A program made the position numbers and the translations under genes. Shown in pieces: positions 26,162-35,003 of a DNA stretch of 64,000 nt. This DNA is from Anaerosporobacter mobilis DSM 15930 (GTDB lineage Bacteria > Bacillota > Clostridia > Lachnospirales > Lachnospiraceae): assembly GCF_900142955.1 (NCBI RefSeq), contig NZ_FRCP01000008.1, forward strand, positions 165,283 to 229,282. Reading direction: 5' to 3'. The notes beneath the pieces were generated by a model. The model ran no database searches. It saw nothing but the letters and a program-made list of their open reading frames with translations, and was not told the origin of the DNA. Position 1 is the stretch's first letter; each line of letters starts with the position of its first letter.

Positions 26162-26588
26162 TGCCCGCACCTCCTTCTAAGTCTGCGCGAGAAACTACCT
26201 TGCACTTAACTGGTAACTTGTGTGTTGCAAGACGTAATGCTTCTCTAGCTACTTCTTCAGCTACTCCAGAGATTTCGAACATTACACGACCTGGCTTAAC
26301 TACAGCTACCCAGTATTCTAGTGTTCCTTTACCGGAACCCATACGAGTTTCAGCTGGTTTAGTTGTTACTGGTTTATCTGGGAAAATCTTAATCCAAACT
26401 TTACCACCACGTTTGATATAACGAGTCATAGCAATACGGGCTGCTTCGATTTGGTTTGACTTAATCCAAGCTGGTTCCAAAGCTACAATACCGTATTCAC
26501 CGTGAGAAATAGTGTTACCTCTCATGGCTTTACCTGCCATAGAACCACGGAATTGTTTTCTACGCTTTACTCTTTTTGGCATTAACAT
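26151..26588 (-). CDS. rplP: 50S ribosomal protein L16 (uL16)
   Basis: A 145-residue protein (MLMPKRVKRRKQFRGSMAGKA) near the A site. WVAVVKPGRVMFEISGVAEEVAREALRLA is the family core. The ATG overlaps the rpsC stop by one base (TAATG), with GGGAG upstream. Confidence 0.97.
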   Translation of the reverse strand: MLMPKRVKRRKQFRGSMAGKAMRGNTISHGEYGIVALEPAWIKSNQIEAARIAMTRYIKRGGKVWIKIFPDKPVTTKPAETRMGSGKGTLEYWVAVVKPGRVMFEISGVAEEVAREALRLATHKLPVKCKVVSRADLEGGAGSEN

Positions 26589-27244
26589 TATTTATCGCTC
26601 CCTTCCTTAGTTGCCTTAGTTGGAAGTACTTCACCATGGTAAATCCAAACTTTAACGCCTAGTTTACCAAAAGTTGTATCTGCCTCTGCAAATCCATAAT
26701 CAATGTCCGCACGTAATGTTTGTAGAGGGATAGTACCGTCACTATAGAATTCAGTACGAGCCATATCAGCTCCACCTAAACGACCAGAAACTGCAGTTTT
26801 GATACCTTTAGCACCAGTTCTCATAGTTCTAGCCATAGTAGATTTCATAGCTCTTCTGAAAGAAATACGATTTTCAAGTTGAGCAGCAATGCTTTCTGCT
26901 ACTAACTGAGCATCCATATCAGGTTTTTTAACCTCTTTGATGTCTACCATTAATTTTTTAGAAGTGAATTTTTGAACTTCCACTTTTAATTTTTCAATTT
27001 CAGATCCACCTTTACCGATAACTACACCTGGTTTAGCAGTGAAAATGATAATTTTTAATCTATCTGATGCTCTTTCGATTTCGATCTTTGAAACACCAGC
27101 TGAATATAATTTCTTTTTAAGATATTTTCTGATTTTATAGTCTTCAACAAGATTGTCTGCGAAATCTGACTCTGCATACCATCTAGAATCCCAATCGCTG
27201 ATAACGCCGACTCTTAAACCATGAGGATTAACTTTTTGTCCCAT
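26588..27244 (-). CDS. rpsC: 30S ribosomal protein S3 (uS3)
   Basis: A 218-residue mRNA-entry-site protein with a type II KH domain (about residues 40-110, including FTAKPGVVIGKGGSEIEKL) and a C-terminal domain (GAKGIKTAVSGRLGGADMAR). AAAGGAG precedes the ATG. Confidence 0.97.
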   Translation of the reverse strand: MGQKVNPHGLRVGVISDWDSRWYAESDFADNLVEDYKIRKYLKKKLYSAGVSKIEIERASDRLKIIIFTAKPGVVIGKGGSEIEKLKVEVQKFTSKKLMVDIKEVKKPDMDAQLVAESIAAQLENRISFRRAMKSTMARTMRTGAKGIKTAVSGRLGGADMARTEFYSDGTIPLQTLRADIDYGFAEADTTFGKLGVKVWIYHGEVLPTKATKEGSDK

Positions 27245-27285
27245 TGTAATCTCCTTTCATTCAATAAGTTCGTTTTTGCACGAAA

Positions 27286-27672
27286 CTATCTTTCATTAAG
27301 AATTACAGTGATATGGCTCATTCTCTTTTCGATTCTGTAAGCTCTACCCTGTGCTCTTGGTTTGATTCTCTTCATAGTTGGTCCTTTATTTGCGAAACAT
27401 TCTTCAACATAAAGGTTTTCAACATTCATACCGTTATTGTTTTCAGCATTAGCGATTGCTGATTTCAATAATTTTTCTACTAAACTTGAAGCATATCTTG
27501 GATTGTATGCTAAAATACCAAGTGCTGTTTGTACATCCTTACCTCTGATGGCATCTAATACGAAACAAGCTTTTTGAACTGACACTCTTGCGTATGATAA
27601 TTTTGCAGATGGTCTAGTATCTTTGTTCGCATTTCTTTCTCTTTTAATCTGGGATCTATGTCCTTTTGCCAT
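27286..27672 (-). CDS. rplV: 50S ribosomal protein L22 (uL22)
   Basis: A 128-residue exit-tunnel protein (SAKLSYARVSVQKACFVLDAIRGKDVQTAL; C-terminal GRAYRIEKRMSHITVIL). Compared with the core family it has a basic N-terminal extension of about 20 residues. AAAGGAGG precedes the ATG. Confidence 0.97.
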   Translation of the reverse strand: MAKGHRSQIKRERNANKDTRPSAKLSYARVSVQKACFVLDAIRGKDVQTALGILAYNPRYASSLVEKLLKSAIANAENNNGMNVENLYVEECFANKGPTMKRIKPRAQGRAYRIEKRMSHITVILNER

Positions 27673-27742
27673 GGATGAAACCTCCTTTCAAAGTGAAACA
27701 ATTCTGTCAGTATTTCGTCCACTGACGATTATTTATTTTTAA

Positions 27743-28021
27743 TTATCTTCTTGATTTCTTTTCGTCTTTTCCGTGTCCGCGATATGTTCTTGTAGCTACG
27801 AACTCACCAAGTTTGTGGCCAACCATATCTTCAGTTACATATACAGGCACATGTCTTCTTCCATCATGAACAGCAATAGTGTGTCCAACGAATTGTGGGA
27901 AGATTGTAGAACGACGTGACCAAGTTTTGATTACTGATTTGTCACCTGCTGCATTCATAGAGTCTACTTTATTAAGTAAGCTTGCATCAGCAAATGGTCC
28001 TTTTTTAAGTGAACGACCCAT
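27743..28021 (-). CDS. rpsS: 30S ribosomal protein S19 (uS19)
   Basis: A 92-residue head protein (MGRSLKKGPFADASLLNKV; GHKLGEFVATRTYRGHGKD). AAGGAGG precedes the ATG. It lies 19 bp after rplB. Confidence 0.97.
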   Translation of the reverse strand: MGRSLKKGPFADASLLNKVDSMNAAGDKSVIKTWSRRSTIFPQFVGHTIAVHDGRRHVPVYVTEDMVGHKLGEFVATRTYRGHGKDEKKSRR

Positions 28022-28040
28022 AGGTTCTACCTCCTTATAA

Positions 28041-28883
28041 CTACTTTATATTCTTACCGTCTCTTCTTCTTACGATCATCTTGTTAGATTTCTTGTTTTT
28101 CTTTCTTGTCTTTAAGCCAAGAGCTGGTTTACCCCAAGGTGTAACAGGGCCTGAACGACCGATACCAGTCTTACCTTCACCACCACCATGTGGATGGTCA
28201 TTAGGGTTCATTACAGAACCACGAACTGTAGGTCTGATACCCATGTGACGTTTACGACCAGCTTTACCAATGTTGATAAGTTCGTGATCGATATTACCAA
28301 CTTGACCGATTGTAGCTCTAGCAATGATTGGTACCATTCTCATTTCGCCTGATGGCAATCTAAGTGTAGCGTATTTTCCTTCTTTAGCCATTAATTGAGC
28401 TGAGTTACCAGCTGAACGAACTAATTGGCCACCTCTACCTGGATATAATTCAATGTTATGAACTTGAGTACCTACTGGAATGTTTTGAAGTGGTAAGCAG
28501 TTACCAACTTTAACTTCAGCTTCAGCTCCGTTCATAAGCTTAGTTCCAACTTGTAATCCGTTAGGAGCAAGGATATAAGCTTTTTCACCATCTGCATAGC
28601 AGATAAGTGCGATATTAGCAGTTCTGTTTGGATCGTATTCGATACTAACAACAGTTGCTGGGATACCATCTTTCTTTCTCTTAAAGTCGATGATTCTATA
28701 TTTTCTTCTTGATCCACCGCCTTGGTGTCTTACTGTAATCTTTCCTTGATTGTTACGACCAGCGTTTTTATTTAAAGATACTACTAATGATTTCTCAGGA
28801 GTAGATTTAGTGATTTCAGCGAAATCTGAGCTAGTCATATGTCTTCTGGAAGGTGTATATGGGTTAAACTTTTTAATTCCCAT
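28041..28883 (-). CDS. rplB: 50S ribosomal protein L2 (uL2)
   Basis: A 280-residue peptidyl-transferase-centre protein (MGIKKFNPYTPSRRHMTSSDF), with the conserved VMNPNDHPHGGGEG loop near residues 225-238. The ATG at 28883 is preceded by AAAGGAGTG; a longer frame starting six codons upstream would overlap that site. Confidence 0.97.
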   Translation of the reverse strand: MGIKKFNPYTPSRRHMTSSDFAEITKSTPEKSLVVSLNKNAGRNNQGKITVRHQGGGSRRKYRIIDFKRKKDGIPATVVSIEYDPNRTANIALICYADGEKAYILAPNGLQVGTKLMNGAEAEVKVGNCLPLQNIPVGTQVHNIELYPGRGGQLVRSAGNSAQLMAKEGKYATLRLPSGEMRMVPIIARATIGQVGNIDHELINIGKAGRKRHMGIRPTVRGSVMNPNDHPHGGGEGKTGIGRSGPVTPWGKPALGLKTRKKNKKSNKMIVRRRDGKNIK

Positions 28884-29007
28884 GTTTTGCACTCCTTTCA
28901 CTGCGTGTTAACGACTCTTGTTCGTCTGTTTTATTCTTATCGGCTATAAAAAGCCATATTGTTAATCTATTTCCGGTCTACCGCCGAAGCGTTATATAAG
29001 ATTACTC

Positions 29008-29307
29008 TTATAATCCTTCGAAGATTTCAATATCAGCACTATCAGCTGTTAATTGAACGATAGCTTTTTTAGTTTTAGCAGTTTTACCAACTACAGCACC
29101 ACGTCTACGATTTTTACCATCAAGATTCATAGTGTTTACTTTAGCAACTTTTGTTCCTTCGAACATTTTTTCAACTGCTTCTTTGATTTGACCTTTAGTC
29201 GCATCTGTATGAACAGAAAATGTATACTTTTTTTCGCTCATTGCATTCATGCTTTTTTCAGTAACGATTGGTTTAAGTATAACATCATAATATTTTAAAT
29301 TTGCCAT
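29008..29307 (-). CDS. rplW: 50S ribosomal protein L23 (uL23)
   Basis: A 99-residue protein at the tunnel exit that docks trigger factor and SRP (YYDVILKPIVTEKSMNAM; C-terminal AIVQLTADSADIEIFEGL). Its ATG overlaps the rplD stop (TAATG). A 124-bp spacer separates it from rplB. Confidence 0.97.
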   Translation of the reverse strand: MANLKYYDVILKPIVTEKSMNAMSEKKYTFSVHTDATKGQIKEAVEKMFEGTKVAKVNTMNLDGKNRRRGAVVGKTAKTKKAIVQLTADSADIEIFEGL

Positions 29308-29927
29308 TATGCGTACACCTCCTCAATTTTTGCTACTGCATCTTTAGTTAATACTAAAGTATCATACTTTAAGATGTCATATACATTGATTGTATTTGTT
29401 AATGCAGTTCTTACAGTTGGAAGATTTCTAGCTGATAATACTACATTGTCATTCTTTTCTCCTAAAACAACTAATGCTTTGCTTACTTTTAAGTTGTCAA
29501 GTACAGCTTTCATTTGTTTTGTTTTAACTTCTGGGAAATTAAGTTCATCAAGTACTACTAATTTAGAAGCATTTACTCTTGATGTTAAAGCAGATTGAAT
29601 TGCTGCTAATTTTTCTTGTTTATTCATCTTGAATGAATAGTTACGTGGTTTTGGAGCGAATACAACTCCACCACCAGTCCATTGTGGAGATCTTGTAGAA
29701 CCTTGTCTTGCATGACCAGTTCCTTTTTGTTTCCAAGGTTTTCTTCCACCGCCACGAACTTCTGCACGAGTTTTAGCGCTTTGAGTTCCTTGACGTTTAT
29801 TTGCAAGTTGTTGAACAACTGCCATGTGAACTAAATGTTCATTTATTTCAACTCCGAAGACAGCTTCGTTAAGTTCGATTGAACCAACTTCTTTACCTTC
29901 GATATTGTAAACAGATACGTTTGCCAT
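29307..29927 (-). CDS. rplD: 50S ribosomal protein L4 (uL4)
   Basis: A 206-residue protein with the tunnel-lining loop (KTRAEVRGGGRKPWKQKGTGHARQGSTRSPQ, about residues 45-75). In E. coli L4 is also the repressor of the S10 operon; the long rpsJ leader here would be the place to look for a comparable mechanism. AGGAGG precedes the ATG. Confidence 0.97.
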   Translation of the reverse strand: MANVSVYNIEGKEVGSIELNEAVFGVEINEHLVHMAVVQQLANKRQGTQSAKTRAEVRGGGRKPWKQKGTGHARQGSTRSPQWTGGGVVFAPKPRNYSFKMNKQEKLAAIQSALTSRVNASKLVVLDELNFPEVKTKQMKAVLDNLKVSKALVVLGEKNDNVVLSARNLPTVRTALTNTINVYDILKYDTLVLTKDAVAKIEEVYA

Positions 29928-29954
29928 TAGTGTGTTCCTCCTTCCTTAAAGCAA

Positions 29955-30587
29955 TTAGTTTGCTTTTACTGAATTCTTTAACATAACCACAGATTTCTTA
30001 GGTCCTGGTACAGCACCTTTAACTAAGATAAGGTTATTTTCTACATCTATTTTAACAACTTCTAGGTTTTGAATTGTTACTTTAACAGCACCCATGTGTC
30101 CTGGCATTTTTTTGCCTTTGAATACTTTACTTGGATCTGAAGCAGCACCATTCGAACCAGCATGTCTATGGTATTTAGAACCATGTGCCATAGGTCCTCT
30201 AGATAAACCATGTCTCTTAATAGCACCTTGGAATCCTTTACCTTTTGACTTAGCAGTTGCGTCGATTTTGTCTCCTGCTGCGAAGATATCTGCATTGATT
30301 TCTTGTCCAACAGTATATTCTTCTGCATTGTCAAATCTGAATTCTTTTAAGAATCTCTTGTTTGTAACACCAGCTTTTGCAAAGTGTCCTTTTCTTGGTT
30401 TGTTGACTAATTTTTCTCTGATGTCGCCATAACCAACTTGTACTGCACTGTATCCATCATTTTCAACTGTTTTCACTTGAGTTACTACACAAGGACCAGC
30501 TTGTAATACAGTTACTGGAGTTAATACTCCATCTTCATTGAAGATTTGAGTCATTCCGACTTTAGTAGCTAATATTGCTTTCTTCAT
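29955..30587 (-). CDS. rplC: 50S ribosomal protein L3 (uL3)
   Basis: A 210-residue protein (MKKAILATKVGMTQIFNEDG; KGKGFQGAIKRHGLSRGPMAHGSKYHR signature near residues 120-150) that shapes the peptidyl-transferase centre. AGGAGGTG precedes the ATG. A 163-bp spacer with two stable hairpins separates it from rpsJ. Confidence 0.97.
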   Translation of the reverse strand: MKKAILATKVGMTQIFNEDGVLTPVTVLQAGPCVVTQVKTVENDGYSAVQVGYGDIREKLVNKPRKGHFAKAGVTNKRFLKEFRFDNAEEYTVGQEINADIFAAGDKIDATAKSKGKGFQGAIKRHGLSRGPMAHGSKYHRHAGSNGAASDPSKVFKGKKMPGHMGAVKVTIQNLEVVKIDVENNLILVKGAVPGPKKSVVMLKNSVKAN

Positions 30588-30618
30588 TACGAATGCACCT
30601 CCTGTTTAATCTACAGCG

Positions 30619-30693
30619 GATTACACAAATTTCGTGTAATCATCCTAGATGGCTTACTTTTGAGTGCTTGGGTCAGGAACCCCTGACACTTGG
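30619..30693 (-). other. Two hairpins in the rpsJ-rplC spacer
   Basis: GATTACAC/GTGTAATC (30619-30626/30634-30641) and GTCAGG/CCTGAC (30672-30677/30682-30687, extended by AGTG/CACT) lie in the 163-bp gap. They could be an internal leader, an attenuator or an RNase processing site between rpsJ and rplC. Confidence 0.5.
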
Positions 30694-30750
30694 TCTCTAT
30701 ATATAAACCCTAAAGGATTACTTGCTTTTAATACTTACTTCTTTCGAAAA

Positions 30751-31068
30751 CTATTTAGTTTTCATTTTGATGTCGATATACACACCAGCTGGCATTTCTA
30801 ATCTAGATAATGCATCAACTGTTTTTTGACTTGGAGTGATGATATCGATTAATCTCTTATGAGTTCTTTGCTCAAATTGTTCTCTGGAATCTTTGTACTT
30901 ATGAACAGCTCTAAGAATTGTTACTATCTCTTTCTTAGTTGGTAGTGGCACAGGCCCACTCACCTTAGATCCTGTTTTCTTTACAGTTTCAATAATTTTC
31001 CCAGCTGATTGATCGATTAATTGATGATCATACGCCTTAAGTGTAATTCTCATTACTTGACTTGCCAT
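30751..31068 (-). CDS. rpsJ: 30S ribosomal protein S10 (uS10)
   Basis: First gene of the S10 operon, 105 residues (MRITLKAYDHQLIDQSAGKI; family signature GPVPLPTKKEIVTILRAVHK). In other bacteria S10 also serves as the NusE transcription factor. AAAAGGAGG precedes the ATG, after a leader of about 277 nt. Confidence 0.97.
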   Translation of the reverse strand: MASQVMRITLKAYDHQLIDQSAGKIIETVKKTGSKVSGPVPLPTKKEIVTILRAVHKYKDSREQFEQRTHKRLIDIITPSQKTVDALSRLEMPAGVYIDIKMKTK

Positions 31069-31351
31069 AAAAAAAGTCGCCTCCTTTTCGCACTTAATAT
31101 CAGTACGACAAGCGGTGACTGTACACGTATCCGTGTGTATCGCAGATAACTCATCTCGTAAAACGAGCGGTTTCTTACTCTGTAATTAGAACCTGTCTAA
31201 TTACACACACTCTCTCTTCTGCAATTTGCAGAGCTATTGATTTGTACAGTGACTTGTCGCCAGTTTTATAACTTGACATTCGCTCCACGGAAAACCTGTG
31301 TCTTACACAGCAACCTCGCGCTTCTACGCTATCAATGTCACAACAATAGTT
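31069..31351 (-). promoter_or_regulatory. Structured 5' leader of the S10 operon
   Basis: About 280 nt between the promoter and rpsJ. On the minus strand I see CTCTGC/GCAGAG (near 31215-31233), GTAATTAG/CTAATTAC with a seven-base loop (near 31180-31204), CTCGT/ACGAG (near 31155-31167) and a GTGTAAGACAC segment near 31294-31306. Ribosomal leaders of this kind are commonly autoregulatory in Firmicutes. I cannot assign a named RNA family from sequence alone. Confidence 0.6.
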
Positions 31352-31380
31352 ATTATACAGTAGGTTTACAAGAATTGCAA
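31352..31380 (-). promoter_or_regulatory. S10 operon promoter
   Basis: On the minus strand TTGCAA (31375-31380), 17 bp and a perfect TATAAT (31352-31357). It is the only strong promoter upstream of rpsJ and probably drives the whole S10-spc segment. Confidence 0.8.
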
Positions 31381-31791
31381 GCACTTTTTTTTATTATTTT
31401 TCCAAAAAAATATACAATATTTTATTTATACTCTTTTGTTTTTTTTACATTTTGCCAAACAACTAGATTATTACAATGAATTTGTCAATATCACCATTAT
31501 CACTATTTACATCACCTGCATTGAGGTATAATTTTTTTCATACGCTTTACCTTTTTGATGAGTTTCTTCCTATTATATATAACTTGCTATTAATAACTAG
31601 TAATGGAATATGTCCTCACACATCTTATTCTTATTACTTATCAATTCCTTTCTTAATTATCATACACAGATTATTATAGCTCTTACTTTGTTCACCTCAC
31701 GAACTACATTCTTAGTACTCCACCATATACATGCTCTAATTAGTATTCTCCCCACAAATTTATGTTCTATTACAGGATTAAAGAAAAAGAA
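31381..31791. other. AT-rich gene-free stretch
   Basis: Upstream flank of the S10 promoter. It is strongly AT-rich with long T-runs around 31385-31450 that could act as an UP-element-like region. Short plus-strand frames here have no ribosome-binding site and unusual composition; I see no gene. Confidence 0.55.
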
Positions 31792-31818
31792 ACAACAAAG
31801 TGTTAATCACCTTGTTGT
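31792..31818 (-). terminator. Terminator of the RlmI-like methyltransferase gene
   Basis: ACAACAAAGTG (31792-31802) pairs with CACCTTGTTGT (31808-31818), one mismatch, and is followed on the minus strand by TTTCTTTTTC. Confidence 0.8.
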
Positions 31819-31908
31819 CCCTAATTAGCATCCCCTATATCGTTATATTGTGTAAAAACCACTCTCACCTAGTTTCAATCATGTTTGAATCACAGCAAAA
31901 AAATATAC

Positions 31909-32772
31909 TTACTTCGATTCCCATCTTCCTGAAGCACCACATGGCAGTGTTAAACCATTCGATGTAACTGGCAAACCTATCTCATCAGCGTTTACAACCC
32001 CACCATAACGTGGCACCAATTCCGTCCCCATCATATAAGCCAGTACCGCTGGTTGAAGTCCAGTTGTGTATGAATTAATCAAAAAGAATAAAGGATTATC
32101 CGATAGAACTTTTGTGCATAGTTGTACAAAAGGATAAATAGCTTCTTCAATCTTCCAAATCTCTCCCTTAGGTCCTCTTCCATAGGAAGGTGGATCCATA
32201 ATAATTGCATCATATGTGTTTCCACGACGAATCTCACGTTCAACAAATTTCACACAATCATCTACGATATAACGGATTGGTGCTTCTGAAAGTCCAGAAG
32301 ACTTTGCATTTTCCTTCGCCCATGTAACCATACCTTTTGATGCATCAACATGTGTAACGCTTGCCCCAGCAGCTGCCGCTGATAAAGTCGCTCCACCTGT
32401 ATACGCAAACAAGTTTAATACCTTAATTGGACGTCCAGCATTTCTAATTTTGTTAGAGAACCAATCCCAATTTGCTGCTTGTTCTGGGAATACTCCTGTA
32501 TGCTTAAAACTAAATGGCTGCAGATTAAAAGTTAAGCTCTTATAATTGATTGTCCATTGCTTCGGCAAATCAAAGAACTCCCATTCGCCACCACCTTTAC
32601 TACTTCTATGGTAATGGCCATTCATATTCTTCCAACCTTTATGCTTTCTAGGGGTATCCCAAAGAACCTGTGGATCCGGTCGTACTAATAAGTATTTCCC
32701 CCAACGTTCTAATTTTTCTCCTTTTGAAGTATCAATTACTTCGTAATCTTTCCAGCCATCTGCTAACCACAT
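31909..32772 (-). CDS. Class I SAM-dependent methyltransferase, RlmI/RlmK-like
   Basis: A 287-residue Rossmann-fold methyltransferase. Motif I is VLNLFAYTGGATLSAA (about residues 119-134), with an acidic VTHVDASKGMV strand next to it and the catalytic DPPSYGRGPKGE (about 195-206). FAYTGG and DPPSYGRG are typical of the family that contains 23S rRNA m5C1962 methyltransferase. The N-terminal PUA domain of full-length RlmI is missing and the N-terminal 95 residues look different (WKDYEVIDTSKGEKLERWG), so the substrate is uncertain. It has its own promoter and terminator. Confidence 0.85.
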   Translation of the reverse strand: MWLADGWKDYEVIDTSKGEKLERWGKYLLVRPDPQVLWDTPRKHKGWKNMNGHYHRSSKGGGEWEFFDLPKQWTINYKSLTFNLQPFSFKHTGVFPEQAANWDWFSNKIRNAGRPIKVLNLFAYTGGATLSAAAAGASVTHVDASKGMVTWAKENAKSSGLSEAPIRYIVDDCVKFVEREIRRGNTYDAIIMDPPSYGRGPKGEIWKIEEAIYPFVQLCTKVLSDNPLFFLINSYTTGLQPAVLAYMMGTELVPRYGGVVNADEIGLPVTSNGLTLPCGASGRWESK

Positions 32773-32871
32773 TGTATTTTACTCTCTTTCTTCTATAATT
32801 AATAAAAGTGCATTATTCTTAGCTACGTATTCGCAGTCTTAAATACTTGCAATAAATATTTTCTATTAGCG

Positions 32872-32900
32872 ATTATACACGTTTTTCCCTACTTAGACAA
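32872..32900 (-). promoter_or_regulatory. Promoter of the RlmI-like methyltransferase gene
   Basis: TTGTCT (32895-32900), 17 bp and a perfect TATAAT (32872-32877) on the minus strand. Confidence 0.7.
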
Positions 32901-33010
32901 GATGTATACTAGTATAAGTATAATCACTATAGCAGAATATACACATTTTATGCTTTTTTTCTTATTTTTTAAGACTCTGCTAAGCTTTCTAATCCCTTTT
33001 TAACTTGACG

Positions 33011-33038
33011 TTGAAGCCAAAAGATACTACACTATAAT
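33011..33038 (+). promoter_or_regulatory. Probable pspA promoter
   Basis: TTGAAG (33011-33016), a 16-bp spacer and a perfect TATAAT (33033-33038), about 110 bp before the pspA ATG. It looks like a housekeeping promoter. I see no clear sigma-W-type (ECF) promoter such as drives B. subtilis pspA. Confidence 0.55.
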
Positions 33039-33146
33039 TGTAAAAATAATGTAACGACATTCGGAAAACTTATATACAAAACTTCTGAACAGTTACTAAC
33101 TATTTATAGGGAAACTATAAATACATAATTGAGGGAGGTACCACAA

Positions 33147-33821
33147 ATGGGTATATTAACAAGATTTAAAGATATTATGGCAAGTAATATTAACGCACTC
33201 CTTGATAAAGCAGAAGATCCTGAAAAGATGATTGACCAGTGCTTACGTAATTTGAACAGTGATTTAGGTAAAGTGAAAGCTGAAACAGCTTCCATCATGG
33301 CTGAAGAGCAACGTTCCAAACGCGAATTAGATGAATGCACTAGTGAAATTAATAAAATGCAAAATTTCGCAGTAAAGGCCCTTGAAGCTGGTAATGAAGA
33401 TGACGCTCGTAAATTCTTAGAAAAGAAATCTTCTCTAGCAAACAAACAAACCGGTCTTCAAGAATCTTACAATATAGCAAGCGCTAATGCTACTCAAATG
33501 AGAGAGATGCACGATAAACTTGTAAATGATATAAACGAATTAGAATCTCGTAAAGATATGATCAAGGGTAAAATGGCTGTTGCTAAAACTCAAGATCGCA
33601 TCAACAAAATTGGTTCTAGTGTTTCAAGTGCCAACGATTCCATATCAGCATTCGATAGAATGGAAGCTAAAGCAAACAAGATGCTTGATTCTGCCAATGC
33701 TATGGCTGAATTAAATCGCGGTGCTAAAGATGACATCGCTGATTTAACTGCCAAATATGCTAATTCTGCATCAGAAGTAGACGATGAATTAGCAGCATTA
33801 AAAGCAAGCTTAGGTAAATAA
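33147..33821 (+). CDS. pspA: PspA/IM30 family membrane-stress protein
   Basis: A 224-residue ESCRT-III-like peripheral membrane protein, almost entirely helical and coiled-coil. It starts MGILTRFKDIMASNINALLDKAEDPEKMID, in part the diagnostic PspA N-terminus with its amphipathic helix. Proteins of this family bind stressed membranes and reduce proton leakage. The ATG at 33147 follows GGGAGG; a TTG-initiated frame six codons longer lacks a site. It is first gene of a plus-strand cluster with a zinc-ribbon membrane protein, a TPM-domain protein and an SPFH protein, the same order as B. subtilis pspA-ydjGHI. A long hairpin follows the stop, so the downstream genes may be expressed at a lower level. 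Confidence 0.93.
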   Translation: MGILTRFKDIMASNINALLDKAEDPEKMIDQCLRNLNSDLGKVKAETASIMAEEQRSKRELDECTSEINKMQNFAVKALEAGNEDDARKFLEKKSSLANKQTGLQESYNIASANATQMREMHDKLVNDINELESRKDMIKGKMAVAKTQDRINKIGSSVSSANDSISAFDRMEAKANKMLDSANAMAELNRGAKDDIADLTAKYANSASEVDDELAALKASLGK

Positions 33822-33838
33822 TAGAAAGCTCAATATAA

Positions 33839-33901
33839 AGGTGTTGTATAGTAACATATAGACTGCATTTTGCAATCCTGATCGTTCCTTTACAACACCT
33901 T
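33839..33901 (+). terminator. Hairpin after pspA (partial terminator or attenuator)
   Basis: Perfect 11-bp arms AAGGTGTTGTA (33839-33849) and TACAACACCTT (33891-33901) enclose about 40 bases, followed by ATTTC. It lies between pspA and the next cistron and may set their ratio. Confidence 0.6.
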
Positions 33902-33935
33902 ATTTCAAGCTTAGTAAATATTAGGAGAAATCACT

Positions 33936-35003
33936 ATGGTCGTTCAATACAAATGCCCTTGCTGTGGTGCGGATATGAAGTTCGACAGCAATACAGGGAA
34001 ACTTCTATGTGAAAGTTGCGGGTATACTAGCGATATTGATACCATGAAACGCAACGAAGAAGGTAACACCACCTCTTCTGAGGAATATACTAATTCAACC
34101 CATAATACTTCTTACGAGTCTAAAGTAAATCAGTATGTATGTAATAACTGTGGTGCTGTATTAATTACAGAACCAGATACAACAGCGACTAGTTGTAACT
34201 TCTGCGGTGCTCCTGTCGTTCTTGCCGATCGATTATCAGGGGAATCTTCTCCCTACTATATAATTCCGTTTCAAATTAGTAAGACACAAGCTCAAGAAGC
34301 CTTTAAAAAATGGTGTAAAAACGGCAGACTTACTCCAAAAGGTTTCATGACCGCTGATAGAATCAAAAGCATGACAGGATTATACGTTCCTTTCTGGTTA
34401 TATGATTTACATAGTAACGGAGAACTGAATGCCGCATGTACTCGCGTCAGAACGTATGAACAAGGAGATTATATCGTAACCGAAACACAGCATTATAATG
34501 TATATCGAAGCGCAGACCTAACTTACCTTAAGATACCTGTAGATGCCTCAGAAAAAATGAACGATGGTCTAATGGATAAATTGGAACCCTTTGATTATCG
34601 TAACTTGAAACCATTTAACTTGCCTTATCTTGCAGGATATACAGCGGAAAAATATAACTATACTGATGAAGATTTGTTCCCTCGTGTTCAAAATCGTGTT
34701 GCCGACTATGTGGAAACCTACCTACGTTCTAGCATAGCCGGCTATAGTAGTGTAAATGTGTTTAATAGAAGAATTCACATAAAACCAAAGAACGCCTTCT
34801 ACGCACTTTTACCAGTATGGTTAGTGTGCTATGATTATCAAGATTCGGAACATGTTTTTGCCATGAATGGAGAAACAGGTAAAATAGTCGGTCGCCCTCC
34901 TCTAAGTAAAGGTAAAATCGCTTCTTGGTTTGGTGGTATCACCGTGGCCAGTTTTATTATTATTAAAATCATTGCATTATTAATGGGAGGTGGATTATTA
35001 TGA
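33936..35003 (+). CDS. Zinc-ribbon membrane protein of the PspA/SPFH cluster (YdjG-like)
   Basis: A 355-residue protein with two N-terminal zinc ribbons (CPCCGADMKF...CESCG near residues 8-36 and CNNCGAVL...CNFCGAP near 69-92). A soluble domain of about 210 residues follows, with VPFWLYDL, and one C-terminal membrane segment near 328-350. Such proteins are sometimes misannotated as PriA helicase because of the ribbon; no helicase motif is present. Its position matches B. subtilis YdjG, which with YdjH is reported to recruit YdjI and PspA to the membrane. The stop overlaps the next ATG (ATGA). Confidence 0.85.
   Translation: MVVQYKCPCCGADMKFDSNTGKLLCESCGYTSDIDTMKRNEEGNTTSSEEYTNSTHNTSYESKVNQYVCNNCGAVLITEPDTTATSCNFCGAPVVLADRLSGESSPYYIIPFQISKTQAQEAFKKWCKNGRLTPKGFMTADRIKSMTGLYVPFWLYDLHSNGELNAACTRVRTYEQGDYIVTETQHYNVYRSADLTYLKIPVDASEKMNDGLMDKLEPFDYRNLKPFNLPYLAGYTAEKYNYTDEDLFPRVQNRVADYVETYLRSSIAGYSSVNVFNRRIHIKPKNAFYALLPVWLVCYDYQDSEHVFAMNGETGKIVGRPPLSKGKIASWFGGITVASFIIIKIIALLMGGGLL

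Larger units (their letters stand above)
32773..33146. other. Divergent promoter region, methyltransferase / pspA
   Basis: A 374-bp gene-free spacer holding the minus-strand methyltransferase promoter (32872-32900), the plus-strand pspA promoter (33011-33038) and, between them, a palindromic GTATACTAGTATA-type stretch near 32913-32926. No coding sequence was seen. Confidence 0.6.

Noticed and set aside
31476..31828. Overlapping small plus-strand frames in the AT-rich region next to the methyltransferase terminator
   Set aside because: No ribosome-binding sites, low-complexity translations, and the last one runs through the terminator hairpin.
33936..35003. PriA-type helicase
   Set aside because: Only the zinc ribbons recall PriA; Walker and helicase motifs are absent and the gene context is the PspA/SPFH cluster.
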